DNA from: Ficedula albicollis
Taxonomy: Eukaryota > Chordata > Aves > Passeriformes > Muscicapidae
Length of the DNA: 64,000 bases
Reading direction: 5' to 3'
NCBI RefSeq assembly: GCF_000247815.1
Contig: NC_021683.1
Coordinates: forward strand, 10,819,673-10,883,672
Position numbers and translations under genes: made by a program. Below are positions 1-11,102 of this stretch, in pieces (position 1 is the stretch's first letter; each line of letters opens with the position of its first letter). A model generated the notes under the pieces. The model saw only the letters and a program-made list of their open reading frames with translations. It was not told the DNA's origin and did no database searches.

Positions 1-1899
1 TAAAATATGTAAGGCGGGCATGGGGCATGTGTGTGGAGATATTTCCTCAGGAATATTTTTTTTTTTTCAGACCAGCGACCAAAAATAATTTTTCTTACGT
101 TTGTGGGCTGGGGGCAAGGGGAAGGAGTCGAGTCCTGGAATACAAGCTTTTGTGGGGAGTTATTGGGTTATATTCCATGTCTAAGAAAAGTTCCTTAGAG
201 ATGGATCAGAAGGAGAAATTGGGTAGTATCTACCTAGGCAAGGAAAGCTGAAAAGGCCATACTTCTTTCTTCTCACAAGTGGTGTGGAGCTGAAGTGTCT
301 GTGCAGCAGCTGAGGACAGCCATTCTGGAGTATCCACGTAGCTATCTGATTTTAGTTTCCCATATAATCGTTCAGTAAAATGTCAAAAACCTGGGTTTGG
401 GTTGCTGTATTTCACTGGAACAGTTTCAGACACCTGGGCTAAAGGGCATCCATAAATGACTGCAGTGTTTTATGCATGTATCTCCTCGTGGAACGAGCCT
501 TTGAGCCTTACATGGAGGTTATGATTTCAGGCATCACAAATGGCCACTTTGATATTATCTTCTGTCTGGAAATCCATGTTTCAGCACTGAGCTATCACAT
601 TTTGTACTAAAAAAAAATAACATTTTGCCACCAGAGTTAGGTTCAAAATGGCACCATCGGAGGAGTGCTAAGGTTGTATCTTTGCCTGTCATACAGATGT
701 AACACTTGTCAAATAACACACATGACCCTGAAGTATCTCCCATGTATCTCAGGTCTAGAGGGCAGGTTAAAGTACTGAATATCTCTTCAGAAAAAGTATT
801 TTCTACTTATTGTTTTTTACTGAACCAATCAACCTACTATCTGAACAACCTGCAGACAGAACAAAAGGAAACCCCAGAAAAAGACGCTACTTCTGTTCTT
901 TTTTTAAAAAATAAATCCAAGAGACATGCTTTTGTCTTGGCAGGTTTATTTCAAGAGTAATACCATGCTGTCATTGTGCTTGCTATCTATTAAAAAATAA
1001 AGGCAAATAAAGTGTCAGACAAAAGAGAAATGTTAATTAGGAAGTTCTATTTATATATATCATGTTTAACGTGTAGTGCTGCTAAATATTTTCAGACTGA
1101 AACAGATCCTGATCTTGCAGTATTATGGTGTCTGAATCACAAAATGAACAACAATCTGTTTACAAAGCACCCTTAATCATAAGCAAGCAGAGATCATATT
1201 GCTTCAGTATTTTTATGAGGAAAGCAATTTAGATTTCATTATTATTACTATTATTATTTCCAATAGTAAATATAACAAGGATAACAAGGATATTTCCCCC
1301 TTTGGTCATAAGTAAATATTTTTCTTTTACAATATGTGTATTCACTTGTGGGGTCACAGAGGAGAAGAGAGGATGCTAAGCTACAAAGCAGCAATCTGAG
1401 CATTTGGCAGAAAACTATCAATGCAGAGAATAATAATATCTAGCCCTAGGTATTCGTAAATTATACACAAGCAATTTACATATAATTTATGATTCTAAGT
1501 CTCATTTTATTACAAAATTTGCAGTTGTGATTGTAGAAACACCGCAGTTGCGTTGGTGGGAGGGGGATATTTTGTGTGTCTCCATTTGGACTGAACTGCT
1601 GAGCAGTTTCTCCCTCTCCTCACCACAGTACAAGATGAATGTGTTTGCCCCAGCAGTTTCTCCCATATGGGAGAGGGAGAGGGCCCTCCTTGGGACCCTT
1701 TTATTTACATAACTCCACAGTCTGCTTTCCCTGCTGGGATGTTCCTCTTTGGATCAGCCAGTGCTCCTCCTTCATTAGGAGATCACATTTGAATTGCATG
1801 TATCATGTTATCTACATGACAATTTTCCCCCCCAAGGCTCATGGAAGGGAAAAGGTGGGAGCTGTACTGTACACGGGTATTTTTCAGAGCAGGTTTGCA
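1..1899. other. Unique AT-rich noncoding DNA
   Basis: No gene is supported here. The sequence is AT-rich and non-repetitive apart from short T and A runs (for example 57-68) and a small ATT-rich run near 1238-1258. The open frames are all under 90 codons and show no recognisable domain. One CTCF-like core (CTAGAGGGCAG) lies near 754-764 but lacks the usual leading CCA. Nothing else stands out. Confidence 0.6.
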
Positions 1900-2597
1900 T
1901 GCATGGTTCTGTGTCCTAAGACCAGGAGTAGTGGGTGGCACTGGGCAGGGGAGGAGCTGGAGGGGCTGCCTGCTGCACCTCCTCTCCCTCTGCCAGGTTT
2001 GGGAGTCTTCAGGCCTTGCTGCTCACCTTCAGTCATCCCTGCTCTTGGGCTTTTTATACTTTTCCACTTAGAACTGCAATATTTTTAACTGGTACTGTAG
2101 TTGAGGAAGAGATGGAAATATCTGTACAGACTGTCAGCGGCAGCATGAATCCTTGAGGCAGTTCAGATTTGTTTGAAAGAATTATTTTTGTCTTTCTCAA
2201 TGCCTGATTATTTACATAGACAGGTTTCTGTTTGGGCCACTGTCCTTTTCTCTTGCATTTTCTTCTGTAGGCTATTTGTGTTCCTCTTTCACACATGCAT
2301 GTGTGAGCAGAGCAACAAGTTTCCCAGGGTGGCACAGGTGTGCCTGGAAGGTGTGTGCTGCTGGCTGCTGTGCTTGGCACTTGCTTGCTCCAGGGAGTGC
2401 CACCATCACCTGGGCACAGGAGCTGCTGGTGTCCCTGAGCAGGAGCCCTGTGCTGCCTCTGCTGACCCTTCAGGGCTCTCAGGCCTCCATGGAAGGAGCT
2501 GGGTGGTGTGCTGAGAGCGGTGATCTGGGCTCCTGCTGCTCCTGAGGCCTTGAATCTTTCTGGATTATGCAGACAGCAGTGCTGCAAGGCACTGGAA
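1900..2597. other. GC-richer noncoding patch
   Basis: This stretch is clearly richer in G and C than its surroundings and is dominated by TG/CA and CTG-type words with few CpGs, as expected of methylated, decayed GC-rich DNA. Overlapping open frames of 60-195 codons exist on both strands at once, which is a by-product of few stop codons in GC-rich DNA. No domain, signal peptide or convincing splice structure is visible in any of them. Confidence 0.45.
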
Positions 2598-2667
2598 GGA
2601 TCCAGGGTTCCATGGAGGGGTCCAGTGTTCCATGGGTCCAATGGATCCAGTGTTCCATGGAGGGGTC
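2598..2667. repeat. Minisatellite built on a TCCAGxGTTCCATGG unit
   Basis: The 25-mer beginning GGATCCAG and ending GAGGGGTC occurs at 2598-2622 and again at 2643-2667 with one difference, a period of 45 bp. A third, shorter copy of the core TCCAGTGTTCCATGG sits between them at 2621-2635, so the array is really three units spaced 20-25 bp apart. It lies in a GC-rich patch and probably varies in copy number. No coding role is suggested. Confidence 0.75.
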
Positions 2668-4511
2668 TGTGAGTGGGAGGTGTGCTTCTCCCTGTCTTTG
2701 CCTGTACTCCAGCAGCTCAAATCCTTTTCCTCACAGGTTAGGAAAGCCTATGCAGCCATAGCAGGGAGAGAGCATTTCCCTGCCTTGCCACATGCTACAG
2801 CTACTCTGTGGTGGCGCCAGATGCATTGTCCTCCACACTGGCTGACATTTAGCATTAGTGATTTAGACCCTTATGGAGGCTGGCAGAGAGAGACAAGTGA
2901 GATACTCAAACATGCAAACCTAGTCTGATCTAAGTTGAAGCTTACTGTTTGATAAATAAACTGAGATCAAATCCAAGTGATTTGCCTTGAACTGATGCCT
3001 CTGTAGATGCTTTTTAAGCAAAGAAATAAGAATTAAAATGAAGATATGGCTCAGAGATTTGATGAAATTATTATCTAGTAAATACCTTGCAAATGGGATG
3101 TTTGGTATATGAAACAAAGGTATGTATTGAAGATTAAAGTCTATAGATAAAGACTAAAACATCTGTTAGCACTGCCATTTCTGTTCCTGAGCCCCATCTT
3201 AGCATCCATCCTAGCAAACATTCTCACTACAAAATTGTGTCCTAAGGGAACACTTCAGCTGTGTCCTCTTTGCTGTTCACTTCTTTCAATTGACACCACA
3301 CTCTTTGGTCAAGCCATGTCAGAGAGAACTTTGTGTTAATAGCTGCCTAACTGCTTTTCATGTTAGGATTATTTCTTTGCAAGCCTGAAAATCCAGAGCT
3401 GTGTTAAGACACATTCCACTGGAGGCGTGTCATGACTGTTACTAGCCTGGGGTTGATTCCTCTGCAGGAGTTTGCCAGGACTGTGATAGGGATTTCATTG
3501 TGTGCACTTAAGAGCCAGTAATGCCATAAATCTAGGGATGGTCTGTTGGAGGACCATGTCTGGGATCAGAGTCGCCCTAACTGTCTTTTCATTGTAGGCT
3601 TCTTCTCAGATGAAAAAAAATACTTTATACCTCCTGTTTAGCAGCATGCTGGAAAATTTGCTTTATTGCAAAGCCTAAGTATTCATGTCTCTGGCAAGAT
3701 AATCAAAACTTCAGGCATCAGGACAAGTTATGTCATTGTAGAACTTCCTGCCATATACTAGGGGAATTATTAGGCTGTTCCATTTACCATCAAACCATTT
3801 TTTTCACATTCCTGAGGACTCCAAAGATGAAGACTTTGACTTAATCACCTTCCATTTTTCCATATGAAAGGTCTAGTATTCTGTCATGGATTATTCATTA
3901 AAGTCTTATGAAATCTTAAAATCATGTTACTTACTCAAATCTTACAAAAACCCTGTGTCATGGTCATGTTGACTCATGATTTGTATTCTGGGATGCATTT
4001 TACTGGGATTGGCTCCTATAAGAATCAAACCAAAGGAGTAGTTGCTGATAGTGCTAAATAAGTTATTGGGTTACTTACACTGAGTAACAGATGCCTTCAG
4101 ATTTCAAGGGTCTTTAAAACCAATCTCTGAATGCTATGTTTTAGAGAGCTATTGGAGGGTGGTATTTGTTGCCACCTTGCAAGGCAGCTGGAGACAAAGA
4201 CCAGAATTCACCTGCTGAGCACTCAGGTGCTTGGGGCAGGGAGATCCTGGCCACCCCAAGGACATTGCCAGTGAGGTGACATGGGAATGATGATTATTGT
4301 GCCATGAAATTCTGAATGGATTTTATACTTGAACTACTTACCACAAAACATACCACCTTGGTATGATCAGCATTCACCTTCACACCGTGGTTGACCTCAC
4401 CTAATGTGGGTGAATAAAATAGAGGTAATTTATCTTTTACCCTGACCTACTATGTGTTAAGTTTCCCTAAGTGAAGAAGCACAGTAGTTTTTTATCAATC
4501 TCTGTGTTAGG
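2668..4511. other. Unique noncoding DNA
   Basis: Mixed-composition DNA without any gene or interspersed repeat I can recognise. Open frames are below 100 codons and without similarity that I can see. I see nothing further in this stretch. Confidence 0.5.
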
Positions 4512-4567
4512 AATATATATTAATATACAATATATAATATATATTAATATATATATTATTATATTGT
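4512..4567. repeat. TA-rich low-complexity tract
   Basis: About 56 bases consist almost entirely of A and T in imperfect ATATATTAATAT units, with partial self-complementarity that could extrude a hairpin. It is a simple repeat of the kind common in vertebrate intergenic DNA. No function is implied. Confidence 0.85.
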
Positions 4568-7179
4568 AAATAACATTCACTTTGGGAAATTTTGAGCACA
4601 GAGCTCTACTGCCTTAGGTTGTAGTAATAAGATGTTAACCATATCCATGCTGTTCAAACTATCACACCATAAACTAGAGGGAGACATAGCTGCATTGTTT
4701 TAGACTCTTTGCTGCTTCAACAAGAGAAAAATCTGAAATGAAAACAGTTCTGACAGCCTGGAAGCTCGTGGCTGTTGTTATTAATGGGCTCTTTGGTAAT
4801 AGAAGCAGAATTTAGTGTGCCAGATGTACCACAGCCATAGAGGGAGGATGCAGGTCTAGGCTTGTAAAGGGGACAGAAAAGGTGCACTGGAGGTTACTAG
4901 CACAATGAAAAACCCACAGCCCAAGAGCTCAGCTGCTAAAATGAGTGCAATTTTAGTTTTGGTTTTGGTTTCTATGTTAAAAACTGCCTCTAGTTCCTTA
5001 TCTTTTCAGTTTCTCAAAATATATCCGTCTGACCAGTTCATATTCTTATTTATCCTTTCGCATTCCAACTCTACTTACCTTGTATTTACCTCTCCTGCCA
5101 AGAACCTTAGACTGGGGGAATTAAAAATGGCCTCAGAGTAGCCTGAAATCAAACAGGTCCTTTTGTCTGGAGTACTTGGAAAGGTAGAGCTGGTGTTTTT
5201 GTGATGGAACTCTGTTGATGCACCAGTTCCTCTGGGAAAGAAGCTAAAACACAAAATAAGATTTTAAAAACCCCAAATCCATTGAATCAAAACCTTTGTC
5301 TTAAAACTGTGCAAACTTTAGAGAATGAGTAAGAAGTTTACTTTTCAGAGTCAATACTCTAATAATAGTGTTAGGAGGTTTGCTGTTGTTGCAAAAATAT
5401 GGTGGTGTCCTGGCATTGTGTATGCTAAAATGCAAGTGTTTACTTTTAACTGTCATTTCCCCTTTCTATAAAGGAGAATACCAGTGCTTTGTATTCACTA
5501 CAAGCCATGTAAAAAGAAACAAAAAAGTCTAGTCATTAGAACAAGTAAAGACGGTTTCTCTTTGCAGTATTTATTGCAGCTTTCTTTTTTCTTTTTCTTT
5601 CCTCCCCTTGCTCTTTGATGAGTCCCAGTGGGGACAGCAGAGCATTTGCTGCCTGTAGTCTTGGCCAAGGACAGAAGGAATGAATATTATAGTGCACCTC
5701 TTCAGCCTGTAACCAGGTTCCTCACTTCTCTCTGCTGAGTTGTTTCCTCTGGTGTAGACTAGTTATCAGCATGAATAAGGGCTGCTTATTCCAACACAGT
5801 TGCAGGTTTAAATCTTGCTGCTTGCTGGCCCATCTTTTCATTATCTTTTTTTCTTTTTTCTTTTTTTTTTTTTAACTCAAAAAATAAAATGCCATCAAAG
5901 CATGAGCTGCTGTTACACTCAGCCTTGTCTCAGGTAAAGGTAAACCTTCCATATGCTACTGTCTAATTATTGCAACCTCAGCACTAACACAGCAGTGACT
6001 GCCACGTTGCTCCTACCACACAGGAGCATCTATCCCACTGAACTTAGTTTGAGAAATTACCACAATAAACCACCTAGATATAATTGCATCTTTACTTTTG
6101 CAAATACAGTCAAAATCAGAATGTAACTGAGCACCTAAAGCTTGGTACATAATGTGATTACAGTCCAGCAAGCGTTACTGCCTTCATTTTATAATCTGGA
6201 AATGGAAAAAATGTATCCCAGCCTTAGTCTCCTGCATCACCACACTCACAAAACTAGTCTTCTTCATGCATTGCAATATTTTGTAGCCTCTATCAGACAC
6301 CCTGATTATGCTGCTGGTTTGTGTCAGTTGTCTGAGCCACTGTCTCTTGGCTTGTCTTCTCTCTAGAATTGTTTGTTTTGTCAGTGGAGAAGAGAGATGG
6401 AGCTGGGAATAGGAATTACTGCCAAGGCAGGAGACAAGAAGGAAGAAGGCAGTATGTGTTCTTCTTGAAGATCAGCAGACACTTTGGGGCTGAAGGAGAC
6501 AGTTCCCAGTCTCCAGAGAGGCTGACAAAAAGAGGTCATAGCAGAGAAGGCCAGTGGCCCTGGAAGGGGAATGATGGCAATTGTCAGCACAGACATGACC
6601 TGAGGGATTTGCCTGAAGTGGTGCAACAGCTTCAGGGCAAAGAGATTGAACCCATTTCCCAAGTGTGCAGTGGCATGCTGGCACAATCATTTGTGTGTGC
6701 ATTTGTGCAGCTTATTTAAACTTTGTGCTGCTAAAAATCCATTTAACTTGATTAAATGAGGATGTGTTCTTTAATTTTAGGACCCAGTGGGTCAGGCAGA
6801 TGAGTTAAGGCTGGAGATGAAGCATAGGTTATCTTCAGCACAGGAAGATTGCATTTTGTGTTAATAATGATTTCAGCCACGTGGGCAATGGAGCATTCCT
6901 TTACTAGGAAGGAAAGTCACCTTTCTCTTGCAAAGGGGCTCAGTTGACCTGTGGCAAAGTGGATCACACAAACTCACAGCCTGCCTTGGAAACATTAGGA
7001 TCTTCCAAGGTAAGACAAGCAGCTCTGCAGACACTGACAAGAGCAGCTCTGAGAATAGTCAGGACTTGGGTTAATAATCAAAACTTGCACTCAGCCTTTT
7101 GTAGCCTTTAACTTAGTGAGGATCTCGATGGGACTCTGGGTGATGGAGGAGTGCTGGGGCTATGGAACAAAACATTGTA
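4568..7179. other. Noncoding DNA with polypyrimidine tracts
   Basis: There is no supported gene. Two pyrimidine-rich stretches occur at about 5578-5614 and 5843-5873. At 6369-6719 both strands are open (116 codons on plus, 101 on minus) in a purine-biased sequence. I recognise no domain in either frame, and the antisense overlap argues against a real gene. A decayed mobile element cannot be excluded there. Confidence 0.45.
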
Positions 7180-7980
7180 GTTCTTCATGGGACAATTTTC
7201 TTATGTGTTCATTTGCATTTAAAATCAGAGTTGAAAATAAGGCTTTTAGAAACTTTTAATTTGTATTTAATTATGAGAATTTAACTTCAGGGTCTCTATC
7301 TGATTTTAAAGAATAATTAAAATTAAGTATGGCTGGAGTGATTTTTCACAGTTTTTCTGCCTGTCCTTTAGGACTTAAAGTAACAGTAAATTATTTGTGG
7401 CTGGGGGTGATCTATATGTAAATTCCATTAAGAATGGAATTTTGTTATAGAGAAATTCAGATTATGAAAATGACATTGCTGCCTTGAACGTCAGTAGCTA
7501 ATAAATGCATTGGTTGTTACCATTACTTCTCCTAATGTCCTCAATTAAAATGATTTAAAATAGTACAATAGATAAGCAAGATCAATTAATTTTATAAGAT
7601 GATCAAAGGAATGTAGTTCTGCATTGTAAACGCTCTAAATGTGATAATGGCTTTATCAGGCGGGAAAATAATTTGAAATAGCTTAAACCTTATTCATTTT
7701 AGCTCAAGGGGCTTTTATTTGTAGCTAGTCAAATGGTCTTTTGTATTTGCTAAGGTAGAATTTTCAGATTCTGTGCATTAATTTTACAGAGTAAATTTCA
7801 GACATTTTTGAAAGTAGCCAAAAAAATTCTCAGAGGGCTGTGATTACAGGATCTCGTATAATCAAAGAGAGCTTGATTATATTGATGTTCTGAGCAGGAG
7901 TAGGTTGTTTGCATTTGCAGTGTTGGAGAAGGTTATTTTTAGATTGCTTTGCTGCAGTGACATTTGTTATACCAAGCTGT
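7180..7980. promoter_or_regulatory. Candidate conserved noncoding element (enhancer-like)
   Basis: This AT-rich block is complex rather than repetitive. It is dense in short motifs typical of vertebrate developmental enhancers: TAATTA/ATTA homeodomain-type words (for example TCAATTAAAA near 7540 and ATCAATTAAT near 7581), a TCF/LEF-type GATCAAAGG at 7601-7609, ATTTGCAT octamer-like words, and an E2F-like GGCGGGAA near 7660. There is no open frame of note. The call rests on motif texture only. Strong conservation in other birds and mammals would support it and its absence would refute it. Confidence 0.3.
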
Positions 7981-8562
7981 ATGAAGCACCAGTTGGGACA
8001 CTGTGCCCAGGCTTAACTTATCCCTGTGACTGGCATTCTACATAAATGGTTAATTATATAGATTTATTTTTTTTTTGGTGTTTAATATTAAGTCTGTAGA
8101 TTTGGAAATTAAATATCTGGATTGTATGATGAGAATACATTTGTGGATGACACATCTAAGAGTGCCTTTGAAACCATGGGTGAGGGTAGTGTCATGTTGG
8201 TTGGTCAATCTAAGGGGGAGAGAGAGGTTCACAATCCTGGGACTTTTCCTCCTTCCTATCTTAATGAACATCTGTTTGCTATGTCAAATGACTTTCTCCC
8301 CATTTTGCCTCATGCTACATACTTAAAAACTTTTTGACTAAAAGAACGTGCATGAGAGGTATAAGAAAAAATTAACTAGATGATCTAAGGCACCAAGAAA
8401 CCTTTGAAGGTGACAACAGGCAGTGCTCATCTTGCTCTGTTTGGGTACTGTGGAGTCTTGCCTTGTAGATATTTTGTTGAGAGCCTCCAATGGAAATGTT
8501 TTGGCTGCTCTGTATAATAGTGATCATTGATATTGCATCACCTCTTCTCCCTAGATTTCATC

Positions 8563-8727
8563 AAGGCTGACGAAGCATTGGAACAGGCTGCCCAGGGAAG
8601 TGGTTGAGTTACCAATCCCTGGAAGTGTTTAAAAGACATATAAATGAGGCACTTAAAGACAGTTTAGTGCTGATTTAGTGGTTAGACTCAACAATATTAA
8701 AGGTCTTTTCTAACCTGAACAAATGTG
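8563..8727 (+). mobile_element. CR1 LINE, 3' end fragment
   Basis: The sequence reads like the 3' end of an avian CR1 retrotransposon. GCATTGGAACAGGCTGCCCA is followed by an 'accaatccctggaagtgtt' segment, a 'ggcactt...gtttagtg' segment, a 'tggttagactcaa' segment and finally AAAGGTCTTTTCTAACCTGAA, in the expected order. It is severely 5'-truncated, as most CR1 copies are, and lacks the short terminal tandem repeats of young copies, so it is old. The plus orientation puts the 3' end on the right. No open frame remains. It is the clearest indication that the genome is from a bird or a close sauropsid relative. Confidence 0.9.
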
Positions 8728-10810
8728 TGCTCTTTCTAGTACCTGATTCCCTGACCTCTCTGTAGAAAGAGAAATATGAAATGCTGGTGGGGGAAGAATG
8801 GATCAGATGGTGCAATAAAGCTCTCGCACAGAGGTAAAACAGGGCAGAAGGAAATGTGGGATTGAGAATGAGGGACAGTGGTGTGGATGAGGATGGATAG
8901 GAAGTTTATCTTGGGTGCATGGTGCTAGGAAAGAGACAGGAGAGTAACAGAGCTGGTGTAAAATGAGAAAAGGAAGAGAAGGGGTGCATAGACTATTAAT
9001 CTGCACATCAACCCCTGGCAGGAGGGACATAAAGAGAAGGTATGTTGGCTGCAAGGAACAGAAGTAATCATTGGTGTTACAGATACATTCTACTATGAAA
9101 ACAAAAAGTGTGCAATCTAAAAAAATAATACTTTTCAATCTTAGATTAACTTCTAAATTGCAATAGATGTAAAAGCTTTATCTATAGAAGTTGAATAATT
9201 ATATTAAAAGTAAGTAGAAGCTCCTACAAAAGAGAAAGGAGTTTTTCCTAAAGTCAAGGACAGAGCCAAAAATAAAATCCATATCTCAAAAGTTCCAGAT
9301 GAGGAGACAGAAAAAGTCTGAAAGCCATAGCATGATGTAATCCTCTCCTCTATTTTTCAAGTTCCACTTGAACCTCAGATGGCTTTCTTATGCCCCAACT
9401 CCCTTCATTGGCAGCTGTTTCAGGATCTCACCACTTTGCTGGTTAATGACTTTTTTCTAATTTCCAATTTCCTGGCATTTCTAATTGCTGATTGGTACTT
9501 GGTTCTCTCAATTCAGTGATTCTTTTTCCTTCCTAGAGCCTCATTTCTTTCACACCTCTTTCCCCACTGGTATTTACAGATGTTATCCACCCTGCTTTGT
9601 TTTGGTAGGCTATAAAAGGAGAACGTTGTTCTTCTCTGGCTTGAGGCTCTTTTTCTTGATCTTCCTCAACTGTTCTAGTTAGAGCCCATTTCTGCAGCAT
9701 GTGAGTGACTCAGTGATGATGGGGTTGCCATGCCCTGTACACGGACATCTGTACTGTGCTGTGTCTGTGAGAGGTACCTTTCTTTGTGCAGTGTAGAATC
9801 ATGTTTGCAATCTAAATCTTGTGCTGCTTTGTCTTCCACTTTGATGTGGCTACCAGGAATGCTTATGCAAGCTATGATGTACACCTACATCATGAAAGCC
9901 TAACAAGACTATGTTCTTCATTTTTTTTATAACAACAATTAGATATAGCAGCTATAATTGCTTTCTAAACGAAAGTAAAGTGTTATTGGTGTAATGTACA
10001 CTAACAGGGTGCTCCATCTCCACTTACTCTCTAAGGCCTCTCAGCTCAGCCAAGTCCCTGAGTTCTGAAGCTTCACATTCTCCTTCTACCAGAGTGAGAA
10101 ATGGATCAGCCCATCCCTGCTCCCTGCCCAAGTTTCTGCAGCCTCTAGCAGAGCCATTTGGAGGGGAAGTGAGGATCCAGTGTGGACAGGTGGGGAAAAT
10201 GCCCATTGCTGCAGAACAGAAAGCATACAAGTCTTGAGGAGTGAGCTAGTTAGGATTTTGAATTCCCAGTTTGGTGAAAGAGAAAATTCTTGTTTTTCCA
10301 GTTGCTCCCCAAGATGTTACTATGACTATCTGCCCCTTAAAGAAAACACACACAAGTACTTGCATGGGAAAAAGATGAATCTGCATTTTTTAGCAGAAGC
10401 ATGAGTACATATGGCAAATAAAACAGTTCAAGAAACATACTTGTTAATATCACATTATCATAATCGTTGCAAGATGCCTGACAAATTATCTTCATAACCT
10501 GGCCCAGCCTGTATTAAAATTTGGACAAAGAGGAGGAGGTATTGCATTGAAATTGTTGTTTTCTATGTGTGCTTGCATCCAGATGTAGCCCTCTCATACA
10601 ATGGTCAAATGAAATAAGCTTGGGTCAGTCACACAACTCCAGTGAGTGTTTGAGCTGAAATACTGCACTTCATCTGCAGTGTAATTCCATTTGTGCTATT
10701 ACATAATTAAATTGAGACTTGAATCGTGTGTTTTAAAAGATTATGTGACCATATGCAGCTTGAATAAGGGCCAGCTTTTGAAACAGTGCTCTTTCTGCTA
10801 TGTCTTTCCC
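8728..10810. other. Unique noncoding DNA
   Basis: No gene or repeat is supported. Short open frames (65-111 codons) lie on both strands without recognisable content. A single AP-1/MARE-type TGACTCA occurs at 9706-9712. Nothing else is notable. Confidence 0.5.
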
Positions 10811-10960
10811 TTATATTTGTTGGGGGTTGGTTTATTTGTTATGGGTTTTTTTTTAGGGAGTTGTGGATTTGGGGGGGCTTTGTTGTTATTTGGGTTTTTT
10901 TGGTGGGTTTTTTGTTTGGTTTTAGGGGTGTGTCTTTTGGTTTTGGCTCTGTTTTTTTTA
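10811..10960 (+). repeat. G/T-rich low-complexity tract
   Basis: About 150 bases of the plus strand are nearly free of A and C, with G runs of 3 to 7 (GGGGG near 10822, GGGGGGG near 10871) separated by T runs. The strong strand asymmetry gives a hydrophobic but meaningless open frame of 101 codons. Several G runs could take part in a long-loop G-quadruplex on the plus strand. Confidence 0.75.
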
Positions 10961-11060
10961 ATCAGAACTGAATGCTGCCAGCATTTAATGAATTGATGTG
11001 ATCTAAGCTTGGAATACTTCTTCATATAATTCAAAATCACCTTTGGGACAGGGAAGGTGG

Positions 11061-11102
11061 AAAAAACAAAACCCTAACCAAACAAAAAAAACCAAACAAC
11101 CC
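11061..11102 (+). repeat. A/C-rich low-complexity tract
   Basis: About 40 bases of A runs broken by single or paired C (AAAACCCTAACCAAAC-type). The composition is complementary to the G/T-rich tract about 100 bp upstream, so the two could pair imperfectly as an inverted, low-complexity stem. A single CCCTAA word occurs, which is not a telomeric array. Confidence 0.65.

Noticed and set aside
754..764. CTCF-like core CTAGAGGGCAG, and a similar one near 20524
   Set aside because: Both lack the upstream CCA and flanking matches. Two partial 10-11 bp matches in 64 kb are not enough to call insulator sites.
10691..10996. Hydrophobic 101-codon frame resembling a membrane protein
   Set aside because: The hydrophobicity comes from the G/T-rich low-complexity tract (TTT, GGG, TTG and GTT codons). 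There is no independent evidence of coding.
11070..11080. Telomere-like CCCTAA word
   Set aside because: It is a single unit within A/C-rich low-complexity DNA, not an interstitial telomeric array.
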